A stretch of 64,000 nt of DNA from Streptomyces sp. NRRL F-525 (GCF_000716605.1 NZ_JNXE01000042.1:1-64000), one strand, 5' to 3'; shown: positions 52,008-62,374, counted from the stretch's first letter. The notes: generated by a model not told the origin, from the letters alone. Numbers and translations: made by a program.

Positions 52008-52031
52008 GGCGGCCGTGTTTTTCCGGCCGTC
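52008..52031. terminator. Possible terminator after ndk
   Basis: CGGCCG arms at 52010-52015 and 52024-52029 enclose a T-rich loop. The stem is short but lies where the ndk transcript should end. Confidence 0.4.
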
Positions 52032-52239
52032 TCTTGGCATATGCGTGCCGATCGGGGGAACGAGTGCCCCCGTTGGGCCGTCTCCACAAGCGAGGCCGCG
52101 CCTCACATGCTGACAATGGCGAAGACCCTCGCGCAGTGTTCGTGATGGCGCGTCTACGATGGAAGCCTTCACGTCACAGCACCCACTTCGCCGACCTGAA
52201 AAGCCCTCAAAAGCTCCCGGGAAGGCCAGACGAATCCTG

Positions 52240-53271
52240 ATGGGGAACTCAATGTCGTTCATCGGCCGTGACATGGCTGTCGACCTCGGGACCGCCAACA
52301 CGCTGGTGTACGTCAGGGGTCGCGGGATCGTACTCAACGAGCCGTCCGTCGTCGCGATCAACACCAACACCGGTGGCATTCTCGCGGTCGGCTCCGAAGC
52401 CAAGAAGATGATCGGGCGCACGCCCGGCAACATCGTTGCCGTACGTCCGCTGAAGGACGGTGTCATCGCCGACTTCGAGATCACCGAGCGCATGCTCCGC
52501 TACTTCATCCTGAAGATCCACAAGCGGCGCTATCTGGCCCGCCCCCGCGTCGTCGTCTGTGTGCCCTCGGGCATCACGGGCGTCGAGCGCCGTGCCGTCA
52601 TCGAGGCGTCGTCCCAGGCCGGCGCCCGCCAGGTGCACATCATCGAGGAGCCCATGGCCGCGGCCATCGGTTCCGGCCTGCCGGTCCACGAGGCCACGGG
52701 CAACATGGTGGTGGACATCGGCGGCGGCACCACGGAGGTCGCGGTCATCTCGCTCGGTGGCATCGTCACCGCCCAGTCCATCCGCGTCGCGGGCGACGAG
52801 TTGGACAACGCGATCATCCAGCACATCAAGAAGGAGTACTCGCTCCTTCTGGGTGAGCGGACGGCTGAGCAGATCAAGATCACGATTGGTTCCGCGTACG
52901 ACCTCGACGACGACCAGCACACCGAAATCCGCGGCCGGGACCTGGTCTCCGGCCTGCCCAAGACCGTAGTCATCTCCGCCGGCGAAGTCCGCAAGGCGAT
53001 CGAAGAGCCCGTCAACGCGATCGTCGACGCGGTGAAGACGACCCTCGACAAGTGCCCGCCGGAGCTGTCCGGCGACATCATGGACCGAGGAATCGTTCTG
53101 ACCGGCGGCGGAGCCCTGCTGAAGGGTCTCGACGAGCGGCTGCGCCGGGAGACCGGCATGCCGATCCACATCGCCGAGGACCCGCTCGACAGCGTGGCGC
53201 TCGGCTCCGGCAAGTGCGTCGAGGAGTTCGAGGCGCTCCAGCAGGTTCTGGACGCCCAGCCGCGCAGATGA
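52240..53271 (+). CDS. mreB: Rod-shape-determining protein MreB
   Basis: 343-residue actin-like ATPase. Phosphate-1 motif [14 protein letters not shown], phosphate-2 [14 protein letters not shown], and the adenosine motif [16 protein letters not shown]. In Streptomyces it supports spore-wall synthesis. ATG 52240 gives the full-length form; in-frame ATG 52252 has GGGGAA upstream and would lose four residues. It heads the mre cluster after a 264-bp gap that must hold the promoter. Confidence 0.94.
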   Translation: MGNSMSFIGRDMAVDLGTANTLVYVRGRGIVLNEPSVVAINTNTGGILAVGSEAKKMIGRTPGNIVAVRPLKDGVIADFEITERMLRYFILKIHKRRYLARPRVVVCVPSGITGVERRAVIEASSQAGARQVHIIEEPMAAAIGSGLPVHEATGNMVVDIGGGTTEVAVISLGGIVTAQSIRVAGDELDNAIIQHIKKEYSLLLGERTAEQIKITIGSAYDLDDDQHTEIRGRDLVSGLPKTVVISAGEVRKAIEEPVNAIVDAVKTTLDKCPPELSGDIMDRGIVLTGGGALLKGLDERLRRETGMPIHIAEDPLDSVALGSGKCVEEFEALQQVLDAQPRR

Positions 53272-53425
53272 CGTAACGCTTCGATTCCGCCGTACGGGAT
53301 GATCTCCTCTCGTGCGGCGGATCGTTGATACGGAGGCATAGGCTCCGACATAAGCCTTTGTTTCCGTCTGCACGTACAACTCCCGCTCGTACAACACCTC
53401 CATACCTGAACCTCTGCACATTTCT

Positions 53426-54391
53426 ATGAGGAAGGCACGGCCGCCGCACGTGAGGGACACACGAGAGAGCCGGCTGCTCCTGGTGCTGCTGATCGCCGTA
53501 GCGTTCGCGTTGATCACGGTGGACATCCGGGGAGGGCAGGACTCGCCGGTCGACGGAGCCCGCCGGGCCGCGGCCACTGTGTTCGGCCCGATCGAGAACG
53601 GCGTGTCGTCCGCCGTCAATCCGGTCGGTGACGCGGTCTCCGCGGTCCGCGACTCCGGTGAGCGGCACGACCGGCTCGCCGTCCTGGAGAAGGAGAACGC
53701 GGCCCTCAAGGCGAAGCTCGGCAGCGACGACCGCAACCGCAGCCGCCTGACCCAGCTGGACAAGATGCTGAAGGTGGCCGGCGAGGGCCAGTACGGCATC
53801 AAGGGCGCCCAGGTCATCGCGATAGGAGCCGCGCAGAGCTTCTCCTGGACGATCACCATCGACGTCGGCGCCAACGACGGCATCAAGCGCGACATGACCG
53901 TCCTGAACGGCAACGGACTGGTCGGGCGCGTGACGACCGTCGGCCCGGACGCCTCCACCGTCCTCCTCGCCAACGACCCCGACTTCACCGTCGGCACCCG
54001 CATGGAGGGCAACGACGAACTCGGCTTCGCCTCCGGCGAGGGCGACGGCCCGCTGCGCGTCGAACTCCTCAACGGCAAGGCGGAGGTGCAGAAGGGCGAC
54101 CGGCTGGTCACCTTCGGCTCGCAGGCCGACAAGCCGTTCGTGCCCGGTGTCCCGGTCGGTGTCGTCTCCCGCGTCGACCCCTCCGGCGGCGGCCTGACCC
54201 GCACGCTGTACGTCACGCCGTACGTGAACTTCACCAAGCTCGACATCGTCGGCGTGGTCGTGGAGGCCCCGAAGAAGGACCCGCGTGACACGGTCCTGCC
54301 CGCGAAGCCCAAGCCGACCCCGACCCCGACGGTGACCGTCACGGTCACCCCGTCCGCGAACGCGCCGGTCGACGGCCAGCAACAGCAGTAG
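53426..54391 (+). CDS. mreC: Rod-shape-determining protein MreC
   Basis: 321 residues. One N-terminal membrane helix (LLLVLLIAVAFALITVDI), a coiled coil (RLAVLEKENAALKAKLG) and two beta-barrel extracytoplasmic domains with GLVGRVTTVGPDASTVLL. A Thr/Pro tail follows. ATG 53426 has no clear ribosome site; GTG 53450 (RDTRESRLL) lies 14 bases after GAGGAAGG and may be the real start. mreD follows 12 bp later. Confidence 0.9.
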   Translation: MRKARPPHVRDTRESRLLLVLLIAVAFALITVDIRGGQDSPVDGARRAAATVFGPIENGVSSAVNPVGDAVSAVRDSGERHDRLAVLEKENAALKAKLGSDDRNRSRLTQLDKMLKVAGEGQYGIKGAQVIAIGAAQSFSWTITIDVGANDGIKRDMTVLNGNGLVGRVTTVGPDASTVLLANDPDFTVGTRMEGNDELGFASGEGDGPLRVELLNGKAEVQKGDRLVTFGSQADKPFVPGVPVGVVSRVDPSGGGLTRTLYVTPYVNFTKLDIVGVVVEAPKKDPRDTVLPAKPKPTPTPTVTVTVTPSANAPVDGQQQQ

Positions 54392-54403
54392 GAGCCCCTC
54401 CCC

Positions 54404-55072
54404 ATGCGTGTCAACCGGATCCTGCTCTCCGTGCCGCTGGTCGTCGTCGCCCTCGTGATCCAGGTGAGCGTCCTCGCCCGCCTCCACCTCCCGGGCGCCG
54501 TCCCCGACCTGCTCCTCCTCACGGTCCTCGGCCTCGCCATGGTCTACGGCCATGTCTCGGGCGCCCTCATCGGCTTCGGCGCGGGTCTCCTCGCCGACCT
54601 GGCCCCGCCCGCCGACCACGCGGCCGGCCGGTACGCCCTCGTCCTGTGCGTCATCGGCTACCTCGCGGGCCTGGCCAAGCCGGAGAACGGCCGCCTGAAG
54701 TCGGCCACCGGCCCGATGGCCGTCGTGGTCGCCGCCGCGATCGGCGCCACCCTGCTCTACGCCGGTGTCGGCGCCCTCGTCGGCGACACCGCCGCCCGCC
54801 ATGTCGGCCTCGGCAGCCTGCTGTTCACGGCCTCGCTGTACGACCTGCTGCTCGCGCCGTTCGTCGTCCCCGGGATCATGGCGCTGGCCCGGCGCGCCGA
54901 CAACGACCCGCTCGCGGAGACGAACGCGGCCAAGTCGGCCGACATCTCCTCGGGTTGGCTCTCCTCCGGCACCGGCCTGAAGATCGGCGGCCAGCGCGGC
55001 GGCCTGAAGATGAAGACCGCTCGCGCCCGCGTGGCCCGTGCGGGACGTATCAAGGGGGTCAAGAGGCTTTGA
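54404..55072 (+). CDS. mreD: Rod-shape-determining protein MreD
   Basis: 222 residues with five or six membrane helices (ILLSVPLVVVALVIQVSVLA, LVLCVIGYLAGLA and others), normal for MreD plus a basic C-terminal tail (RARVARAGRIKGVKRL). The start ATG is 12 bp after mreC. It partners MreC and PBP2 in the lateral/spore wall complex. Confidence 0.9.
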   Translation: MRVNRILLSVPLVVVALVIQVSVLARLHLPGAVPDLLLLTVLGLAMVYGHVSGALIGFGAGLLADLAPPADHAAGRYALVLCVIGYLAGLAKPENGRLKSATGPMAVVVAAAIGATLLYAGVGALVGDTAARHVGLGSLLFTASLYDLLLAPFVVPGIMALARRADNDPLAETNAAKSADISSGWLSSGTGLKIGGQRGGLKMKTARARVARAGRIKGVKRL

Positions 55073-55121
55073 ACTCCGGGGAGTTGGGCCACAGATCCAC
55101 AGGTCCGTCGTATATGACTCA

Positions 55122-55136
55122 TACACGCATCGTGTA
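55122..55136. promoter_or_regulatory. Small dyad between mreD and mrdA
   Basis: TACACG-CAT-CGTGTA, perfect 6-bp arms with a three-base centre. It lies within the 148-bp gap before mrdA. It could be an operator or an RNA hairpin upstream of the mrdA leader ORF. Confidence 0.35.
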
Positions 55137-55165
55137 CGCGCACTGAGAGGGGGAGGCAGCACCAC

Positions 55166-55228
55166 ATGACCAACGCCCACCCGTCTCCCACCACCACCCT
55201 CAAAGGGATGGGCTTCGCCCATGACTAA
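55166..55228 (+). CDS. 20-codon leader ORF overlapping the mrdA start
   Basis: The ORF MTNAHPSPTTTLKGMGFAHD has GGGGGAGG eight bases upstream and ends in TAA inside the first codons of mrdA (overlap ATGACTAA). mrdA has only a weak ribosome site of its own, so translational coupling through this small ORF is plausible. Confidence 0.4.
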   Translation: MTNAHPSPTTTLKGMGFAHD

Positions 55229-57485
55229 CATTCCCGAGACCGGTCGGACTCCACGGGTTCAGATCAGGCTCGTCGTCATCCAGATTCTCGTCCTCTCCCT
55301 CCTCGGCACCCTCGGCGGGCGCCTCTGGTACCTGCAGATCCGTGAGGGCGCCGCGTACCAGAAGGAAGCGTCCGGCAACCACGTCCAGCAGGTCGTCGAG
55401 CCCGCGGTGCGCGGTTCGATACTGGACGCGCGCGGTGTGCCGCTGGCCGACAACGAGACCCGGCTCGTGGTCTCCGCCTCCCGGACCGACCTGCTGAAGC
55501 AGGCCGACGACGGCAAGGCCGTCCTCACCAAGCTGGCCGGCGTGCTGGGCCTGAAGCCCGCGGACGTCATCCAGAAGGTCCGGCTGTGCGACGCGAAGAC
55601 CCCGCAGCCCTGCTGGAACGGCTCGCCCTACCAGCCCATCCCGATCACCGACGAGGCCACCGCCAAGCAGGCCCTGCAGATCCGCGAGCGCGCCGAGGAC
55701 TTCCCCGGCATCACCGCCGAGCCCGAGGCCGTCCGGCGTTACGCGGCCCCCGGCGACGCCAACGCGGCCCAGGTGCTGGGCTACCTCTCGCCGGTCACCG
55801 ACGACGAGATCACCCAGGCCAAGGACTCCGACTCGCCGTATCTGCGCTCCGACCAGGTCGGCCGCTCGGGCCTGGAGCGCGAGTACGACAAGGAGCTGCG
55901 CGGCAAGGCCGGCGTCACCCGCTACGAGGTCGACAACCTCGGCCGCGTGATCGGCAAGGCCAAGTCCGATGCCCCGCAGCCCGGTTCGAACCTCGTCACC
56001 AGCATCGACGCCCGCGTGCAGCGCGTCGCCGAGTACCAGCTCGACAAGGCGATGAAGAGCGCCCGCCAGCAGTTCGACAAGATCACCGGCGAGAACTACA
56101 AGGCCGACTCCGGTGCCGTCGTCGTGATGGAGGCCAAGACCGGCCGCATCGTCGCCATGGCGTCCGCGCCGACGTACGACCCGAACGTCTGGGTCGGCGG
56201 CATCTCCGCCAAGGACTACAAGCAGCTCACCGGCAAGAACTCCGACTACCCGCTGCTGAACCGGGCCATACAGGGTCAGTCGGCGCCCGGTTCGACGTTC
56301 AAGGTGGTCTCCACGGCCGCCGCGGTCGAGGCCGGCTACACCTGGGACGGCGGCTACCCCTGTACCAGTTCGTACTCGGTGGGCGGCCAGGTCTTCAAGA
56401 ACTTCGAGGGCGAGAACTTCGGCCCCATCTCGCTGGGCCGCGCGCTGGAGGTCTCCTGCGACACCGTCTTCTACGGTCTCGCCGACGCCCAGTGGAAGAA
56501 GGACGGCGGCATCAACCCGAAGAAGGGTGAGCCCAAGGACTACTTCTACAAGGCGGCCCACCAGTTCGGCCTCGGCAAGACCACCGGCGTCGACCTCCCG
56601 AACGAGGTCACCGGCCGGATCCCGGACCGCAAGTGGAAGCAGGAGACCTGGGAGGCCAACAAGGCCTACTGGTGCAAGACCGGCAAGAAGGGCGGCACGT
56701 ACGTCCAGCAGATCGCGTACGAGAACTGCCTCGAAGGCAACAAGATGCGCGAGGGCGACTCGATCAACTACTCCATCGGCCAGGGCGACACCCTCGTCAC
56801 GCCGATCCAGGAGGCCATGATCTACGGCGCGCTCGCCAACGGCGGCACCGAGTACGTCCCCACCATCGGCAAGGCGATCGTCAGCGCCGACGGCAAGACG
56901 GTCCAGGAGATCAAGCCCAAGGTGAAGGCGAAGCTGCCGATCAGCGCGGCCACCCACAAGGGCATCGACAAGGCCCTCGCGGGCGTGGTCACCAGCGGTA
57001 CCGCCGCCTGGAAGTTCCAGGGCTGGCCGCAGGACAAGATCGAGCTGCACGCCAAGACGGGTACGGCGGAGGTCTACGGCAAGCAGACCACCTCCTGGTT
57101 CGCCACCTACACCAAGGACTACACGGTCGTCATGACGATCGCGCAGGCCGGTACGGGTTCCGGCGCCTCCGGTGAGGCCGTGCGCAACATCTACAACGCG
57201 ATGTACGGCGTCCAGGCCGACGGCTCCATCGACAAGAAGAAGGCGATGCTGCCCACGCCGCAGACGAGCCTCCCGAAGGTCCGCGCCGACGGCACGATCG
57301 CCTCCCCGAAGATCACCGCCGACCCGGCCAAGGAGCTGGAGAAGCAGCAGGAGAAGGCGACCGAGGGGGGCGTCACCCCCGCGGACGACACCCAGCAGCC
57401 GGCCGTCGCGCCCTCACCGTCCACCACCAACAGCAACACCCGCAGGCGTCCGCGCAGAAGGGGTAGCCGGAGGATGCTCACATGA
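55221..57485 (+). CDS. mrdA: Penicillin-binding protein 2 (class B transpeptidase)
   Basis: 754 residues. One N-terminal membrane helix (VIQILVLSLLGTLGGRLWYLQI), a dimerisation/pedestal domain and the transpeptidase domain. Active-site SxxK is SAPGSTFKV, and KTG is HAKTGTAE. An Arg/Asn-rich tail ends the protein. It cross-links peptidoglycan in the Mre complex. The stop overlaps the rodA start (ATGA), so the glycosyltransferase and transpeptidase are made together. Confidence 0.93.
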   Translation: MTNIPETGRTPRVQIRLVVIQILVLSLLGTLGGRLWYLQIREGAAYQKEASGNHVQQVVEPAVRGSILDARGVPLADNETRLVVSASRTDLLKQADDGKAVLTKLAGVLGLKPADVIQKVRLCDAKTPQPCWNGSPYQPIPITDEATAKQALQIRERAEDFPGITAEPEAVRRYAAPGDANAAQVLGYLSPVTDDEITQAKDSDSPYLRSDQVGRSGLEREYDKELRGKAGVTRYEVDNLGRVIGKAKSDAPQPGSNLVTSIDARVQRVAEYQLDKAMKSARQQFDKITGENYKADSGAVVVMEAKTGRIVAMASAPTYDPNVWVGGISAKDYKQLTGKNSDYPLLNRAIQGQSAPGSTFKVVSTAAAVEAGYTWDGGYPCTSSYSVGGQVFKNFEGENFGPISLGRALEVSCDTVFYGLADAQWKKDGGINPKKGEPKDYFYKAAHQFGLGKTTGVDLPNEVTGRIPDRKWKQETWEANKAYWCKTGKKGGTYVQQIAYENCLEGNKMREGDSINYSIGQGDTLVTPIQEAMIYGALANGGTEYVPTIGKAIVSADGKTVQEIKPKVKAKLPISAATHKGIDKALAGVVTSGTAAWKFQGWPQDKIELHAKTGTAEVYGKQTTSWFATYTKDYTVVMTIAQAGTGSGASGEAVRNIYNAMYGVQADGSIDKKKAMLPTPQTSLPKVRADGTIASPKITADPAKELEKQQEKATEGGVTPADDTQQPAVAPSPSTTNSNTRRRPRRRGSRRMLT

Positions 57486-58678
57486 CCGGCAACAGCTTCT
57501 CCGTCTCCGGATACGGGCCCGACCGGGCCGGCTGGACACGGGTGTTCGCCCGTGACTCGATGGCCCGCCGGCTGGACTGGCCGATACTGCTGTCGGCGAT
57601 CGGCCTGTCCCTGATCGGCTCGCTCCTGGTCTACTCGGCAACCCGCAACCGCACCGAGATCAACCAGGGCGACCAGTACTACTTCCTGATCCGGCACCTG
57701 ATGAACACCGGCATCGGCATCGCCCTGATGATCGGCGTCATCTGGGTCGGCCACCGCACCCTGCGCGTCGTCGTCCCGTTCCTGTACGGCGCCTCGGTGT
57801 TCGGCATCCTGCTGGTGCTGACCCCGCTGGGCTCCACGGTCAACGGCGCGCACTCCTGGATCGTGCTCGGCGGCGGATTCTCGCTCCAGCCCTCGGAGTT
57901 CGTGAAGATCACGATCATCCTGGGCATGGCGATGATCCTCGCCGCCCGGGTCGACGCGGGCGACAAGCCCTACCCCGACCACCGCACGGTCCTCCAGGCC
58001 CTGGGCCTCGCCTCGGTCCCGATGATGATCGTCATGCTGATGCCCGACCTCGGCTCGGTCATGGTCATGGTCATCATCGTGCTCGGCGTCCTGCTGGCCT
58101 CCGGCGCGTCCAACCGCTGGATCTTCGGCCTGCTCGGCGCGGGCACCCTGGGCGCGATCGCGGTGTGGCAGCTGCACTTCCTGGACGAGTACCAGATCGC
58201 CCGCTTCGCCGCCTTCGCCAACCCGAGCCTCGACCCGGCCGGCGTCGGCTACAACACCAACCAGGCCCGCATCGCGATCGGTTCGGGCGGCCTCACCGGC
58301 GAGGGCCTCTTCCACGGCTCCCAGACGACAGGCCAGTTCGTCCCCGAACAACAAACGGACTTCGTCTTCACCGTCGCGGGCGAGGAGTTGGGCTTCGTCG
58401 GCGCGGGCCTGATCCTCGTCCTCCTGGGCGTGGTCCTGTGGCGCGCCTGCCGCATCGCCCGCGACTCGACCGAGCTCTACGGCACGATCGTCGCCGCCGG
58501 GATCGTCGCCTGGTTCGCCTTCCAGGCCTTCGAGAACGTCGGCATGACCCTCGGCATCATGCCGGTCACCGGTCTGCCACTGCCCTTCGTGTCGTACGGA
58601 GGTACGTCGATGTTCGCGGTGTGGCTCGCGGTGGGGCTGCTGCAGTCGATCCGGGTGCAGCGCCCGATGTCCGCGTAG
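57482..58678 (+). CDS. rodA: Rod-shape-determining protein RodA (SEDS glycosyltransferase)
   Basis: 398 residues with ten membrane helices. SEDS hallmarks are LQPSEFVKITIILGMA, PDLGSVMVMVIIV, QTDFVFTVAGEELGFVG and the final GLPLPFVSYGGTSMF. It polymerises lipid II with PBP2 as partner. ATGA overlap with mrdA. Confidence 0.95.
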   Translation: MTGNSFSVSGYGPDRAGWTRVFARDSMARRLDWPILLSAIGLSLIGSLLVYSATRNRTEINQGDQYYFLIRHLMNTGIGIALMIGVIWVGHRTLRVVVPFLYGASVFGILLVLTPLGSTVNGAHSWIVLGGGFSLQPSEFVKITIILGMAMILAARVDAGDKPYPDHRTVLQALGLASVPMMIVMLMPDLGSVMVMVIIVLGVLLASGASNRWIFGLLGAGTLGAIAVWQLHFLDEYQIARFAAFANPSLDPAGVGYNTNQARIAIGSGGLTGEGLFHGSQTTGQFVPEQQTDFVFTVAGEELGFVGAGLILVLLGVVLWRACRIARDSTELYGTIVAAGIVAWFAFQAFENVGMTLGIMPVTGLPLPFVSYGGTSMFAVWLAVGLLQSIRVQRPMSA

Positions 58679-58783
58679 TCACAACTTTTGCCCGGTCGTT
58701 ACCACCCCATTTACCCGAGTTCCCCCGGGGTTCATTTGGGACGCCCCCTGCCATCCCGGCTCGTCAACAACTAGATTCGGTGC

Positions 58784-60307
58784 ATGGCGGACACAAAGCG
58801 CGAGATCGAGCGTAAGTACGAGTCCGACGACAGCGGTCTGCCCGACCTGACCGGCGTCGCCGGGGTGGTGTCCGTGATCGACAAGGGCGTCGTGAGTCTC
58901 GACGCCGTCTACTACGACACGGCCGACGAGCGCCTCGCCGCCGCCTCCCTCACCCTGCGCCGCCGCACCGGCGGAGACGACGCGGGCTGGCACCTGAAGG
59001 TGCCGGTCGCGCCCGGTGTCCGCGACGAGATCCGGGAACCGCTCTCCGACACCGTGCCGGACACCCTCGCCGCGCTGGTCCGCTCCCGCGTCCGCGAGGC
59101 CGAGCTGGCGCCCGCCGTCCGCCTGCGCTCCGACCGCGACGTACGCCACCTCGTGGACGCCCAGGGCAAGCTCCTCGCCGAGGTCAGCGTGGACGCCGTG
59201 CACGCGGAGCGCCTCACCGAGGGCGGCGGCACCGCCCAGTGGACCGAGATCGAGGTCGAACTCGCCGACGACGGCGACCCGGTGTTCCTCGACAAGGTGG
59301 AGAAGCGGCTGCGCAAGGCCGGGGTACGGCCGTCCTCGTCGTCCTCCAAGCTGGCGCGGGCGCTGGCGGAGACGCGCCCGCCGGGGTCGGGGAAGAAGAA
59401 GCGCAAGGCGCCGCCCGTCCCCGGGGAACCCACGACCGCCGGCGACCACGTCCTCGCCTACGCCCGCGCCCAGCGCGACGCGATCCTCGAACTCGACCCG
59501 GCCGTACGCCAGGACGCCTACGACTCGGTGCACCGCATGCGCGTCGCCACCCGCCGGCTGCGCAGCACGTTCCGCTCGTACGGCAAGGTTCTCGACCGCA
59601 CGGTCACCGACCCGGTCGGCGAGGAACTGAAGTGGCTGGCGGGGGAGTTGGGGGTCGACCGCGACCGCGAGGTCATGACCGAGCGGCTGACGACGGTCCT
59701 CGGCGAGCTGCCCCCCGCCCTGATCTCCGGCCCGATCCGCGCCCGCCTGGACACCTGGGCGAACGCCCGGCGCGGCGGATCGCGCGGCCGGCTGATCGGC
59801 GTCCTGGACTCCGAGCGGTATCTCGGCCTCCTCGACACCCTGGACGCGCTGGTCGCCGAACCGCCCGTGCTGCCGGACGCGGCCGGCAAGCCGGAGAAGG
59901 TGATCGGCAAGGCCGTACGCAAGGACTTCGGAAAGGTCTCCGCGCTCGTCGAGGAGGCGATCGAGGCGCCGCCCGGCCCGGACCGCGACCTCGCCCTGCA
60001 CGAGGCCCGCAAGAAGGCCAAGCGCACCCGGTACGCGGCGGAGGCGGCGACACCGGCTCTCGGCACTCCGGCCCGCGCGCTCGCCAAGTCCATGAAGTCG
60101 CTGACCAGCCTGCTCGGTGAGCACCAGGACAGCGTGATGGTCCGGGTGACCCTGCGGGAGCTGTCCGCGGTGGCGCACGCGGCGGGGGAGAGCTCGTTCA
60201 CGTACGGGGTGCTCTACGGACGCGAGGAGCAGCGAGCGGCCGGGGTGGAGGCCGCGTTGCCGGAGGCGTGGAAGGCGATCGTGGCCGAGGGGTCCGCACA
60301 GGTGTGA
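58784..60307 (+). CDS. CYTH and CHAD domain-containing protein
   Basis: 507 residues. An N-terminal CYTH (triphosphate tunnel) domain has the EIERKYE motif at the start, with LRRRTGG and WHLKVPV strands. A C-terminal CHAD domain from about residue 220 has VHRMRVATRRLRSTFRSY and HEARKKAKRTRYAAEA, the conserved His/Lys/Arg pattern that binds polyphosphate. Likely an inorganic triphosphatase or polyphosphate-binding protein. Confidence 0.9.
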   Translation: MADTKREIERKYESDDSGLPDLTGVAGVVSVIDKGVVSLDAVYYDTADERLAAASLTLRRRTGGDDAGWHLKVPVAPGVRDEIREPLSDTVPDTLAALVRSRVREAELAPAVRLRSDRDVRHLVDAQGKLLAEVSVDAVHAERLTEGGGTAQWTEIEVELADDGDPVFLDKVEKRLRKAGVRPSSSSSKLARALAETRPPGSGKKKRKAPPVPGEPTTAGDHVLAYARAQRDAILELDPAVRQDAYDSVHRMRVATRRLRSTFRSYGKVLDRTVTDPVGEELKWLAGELGVDRDREVMTERLTTVLGELPPALISGPIRARLDTWANARRGGSRGRLIGVLDSERYLGLLDTLDALVAEPPVLPDAAGKPEKVIGKAVRKDFGKVSALVEEAIEAPPGPDRDLALHEARKKAKRTRYAAEAATPALGTPARALAKSMKSLTSLLGEHQDSVMVRVTLRELSAVAHAAGESSFTYGVLYGREEQRAAGVEAALPEAWKAIVAEGSAQV

Positions 60308-60393
60308 CCGCTGGTGCGTACGGGTGAGGTCCGGGATCGCGTTAGTCTGGATGGTCACCCGTCCGTTCAGTCCCGCTCACGAAGGTTCGCGAG

Positions 60394-62361
60394 ATGCCTG
60401 CCGAAGTCGCTGCGGCCGCAGAGTCCGTGTTTCCGCAGCTCGAAGCCCTGCTCCCGCAGGTACAGAAGCCGATCCAGTACGTCGGCGGCGAGCTCAACTC
60501 CACGGTCAAGCCGTGGGAGTCGTGCGACGTCCGCTGGGCGCTCATGTACCCGGACGCCTACGAGGTCGGCCTGCCCAACCAGGGCGTCATGATCCTCTAC
60601 GAGGTCCTGAACGAGCAGGAGGGCGTCCTCGCCGAGCGCACGTACAGCGTGTGGCCGGACCTGGAGGCGCTGATGCGGGAGCACAAGGTCCCGCAGTTCA
60701 CGGTCGACAGCCACCGCCCGGTGGGCGCGTTCGACGTCTTCGGCCTCTCCTTCTCCACCGAGCTCGGCTACACGAACATGCTCACGGCCCTGGACCTGGC
60801 GGGCATCCCGCTGGAGTCGAAGGACCGGACGCTCGACGACCCGATCGTGCTGGCGGGCGGCCACGCGGCCTTCAACCCCGAGCCGATCGCGGACTTCATC
60901 GACGCGGTGATCATCGGCGACGGCGAACAGGCCGTCCTCGACATGACGAAGATCATCCGAGCCTGGAAGGCGGAGGGCCGCCCCGGCGGCCGCGAGGAGG
61001 TCCTCTTCCGCCTGGCGAAGACGGGTTCGGTGTACATCCCGGCCTTCTACGACGTCGAGTACCTGCCGGACGCCCGTATCGCGCGGGTCGTACCGAACAA
61101 GAGCGGTGTCCCCTGGCGGGTGTCGAAGCACACCGTCATGGACCTCGACGAATGGCCGTACCCCAAGCAGCCGTTGGTCCCGCTCGCCGAGACGGTCCAT
61201 GAGCGCATGTCGGTCGAGATCTTCCGCGGCTGTACGCGCGGCTGCCGCTTCTGCCAGGCGGGCATGATCACGCGCCCGGTGCGCGAGCGGTCGATCACGG
61301 GCATCGGCGAGATGGTCGAGAAGGGCCTGAAGGCGACGGGCTTCGAGGAGGTCGGCCTGCTGTCCCTCTCCTCGGCGGACCACTCGGAGATCGGCGAGAT
61401 CGCGAAGGGCCTGGCGGACCGCTACACGGAGGACAAGGTCGGCCTGTCCCTCCCGTCCACCCGCGTGGACGCGTTCAACGTGGACCTGGCGAACGAGCTG
61501 ACGCGCAACGGACGGCGATCGGGCCTCACCTTCGCCCCCGAGGGCGGTTCGGAACGCCTCCGCAAGGTCATCAACAAGATGGTGTCGGAGGAAGACCTCA
61601 TCCGCACGGTCTCCACGGCGTACGGCAACGGCTGGCGCCAGGTGAAGCTGTACTTCATGTGCGGCCTGCCGACGGAGACCGACGAGGACGTCCTGCAGAT
61701 CGCCGACATGGCGATGAAGGTGATCGCCGAGGGCCGCAAGGTCTCCGGCCAGAACGACATCCGCTGCACGGTCTCGATCGGCGGCTTCGTCCCCAAGCCC
61801 CACACGCCGTTCCAGTGGGCCCCGCAGCTCTCGGCGGCGGAGACGGACGCCCGCCTCACGAAGCTCCGCGACAAGATCCGCGGCGACAAGAAGTACGGCC
61901 GCTCGATCGGCTTCCGCTACCACGACGGCAAGCCCGGCATCGTCGAGGGCCTGCTGTCGCGCGGCGACCGCCGCATCGGCGCGGTCATCCGCGCGGTCTA
62001 CGAGGACGGCGGCCGCTTCGACGGCTGGCGCGAGCACTTCTCCTACGACCGCTGGATGCGCTGCGCCGAGAAGACGCTGCCCGCCTTCGGCGTCGACGTC
62101 GACTGGTACACCACCCGCGAGAAGACCTACGAGGAGGTCCTCCCCTGGGACCACCTCGACTCCGGCCTCGACAAGGACTGGCTCTGGGAGGACTGGCAGG
62201 ACGCCCTCGACGAGACCGAGGTCGAGGACTGCCGGTGGACGCCGTGCTTCGACTGCGGGGTGTGCCCGCAGATGGACACGTCGATCCAGATCGGCCCCAC
62301 GGGCAAGAAGCTGCTCCCGCTGACGGTGAAGCAGCCGGCGGGGAGTGGGCACACGCACTGA
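60394..62361 (+). CDS. TIGR03960-type B12-binding radical SAM protein
   Basis: 655 residues. An N-terminal cobalamin-binding-like region precedes a radical SAM core with the [4Fe-4S] motif CTRGCRFC (around residue 279), and further conserved segments EGGSERLRKVINK and FIPKPHTPFQW-like VPKPHTPFQWAPQ. A C-terminal Cys set CRWTPCFDCGVCPQ may bind a second cluster. In many bacteria it lies beside a TIGR03936 protein and RNase E/G; the start of that set would be outside this window. Reaction not established. Confidence 0.88.
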   Translation: MPAEVAAAAESVFPQLEALLPQVQKPIQYVGGELNSTVKPWESCDVRWALMYPDAYEVGLPNQGVMILYEVLNEQEGVLAERTYSVWPDLEALMREHKVPQFTVDSHRPVGAFDVFGLSFSTELGYTNMLTALDLAGIPLESKDRTLDDPIVLAGGHAAFNPEPIADFIDAVIIGDGEQAVLDMTKIIRAWKAEGRPGGREEVLFRLAKTGSVYIPAFYDVEYLPDARIARVVPNKSGVPWRVSKHTVMDLDEWPYPKQPLVPLAETVHERMSVEIFRGCTRGCRFCQAGMITRPVRERSITGIGEMVEKGLKATGFEEVGLLSLSSADHSEIGEIAKGLADRYTEDKVGLSLPSTRVDAFNVDLANELTRNGRRSGLTFAPEGGSERLRKVINKMVSEEDLIRTVSTAYGNGWRQVKLYFMCGLPTETDEDVLQIADMAMKVIAEGRKVSGQNDIRCTVSIGGFVPKPHTPFQWAPQLSAAETDARLTKLRDKIRGDKKYGRSIGFRYHDGKPGIVEGLLSRGDRRIGAVIRAVYEDGGRFDGWREHFSYDRWMRCAEKTLPAFGVDVDWYTTREKTYEEVLPWDHLDSGLDKDWLWEDWQDALDETEVEDCRWTPCFDCGVCPQMDTSIQIGPTGKKLLPLTVKQPAGSGHTH

Positions 62362-62374
62362 CCGGGTGTGTCGG

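Noticed and set aside
60308..60393. Cobalamin riboswitch before the radical SAM gene
   Set aside because: The gap is only 86 bp and contains no B12-box-like sequence.
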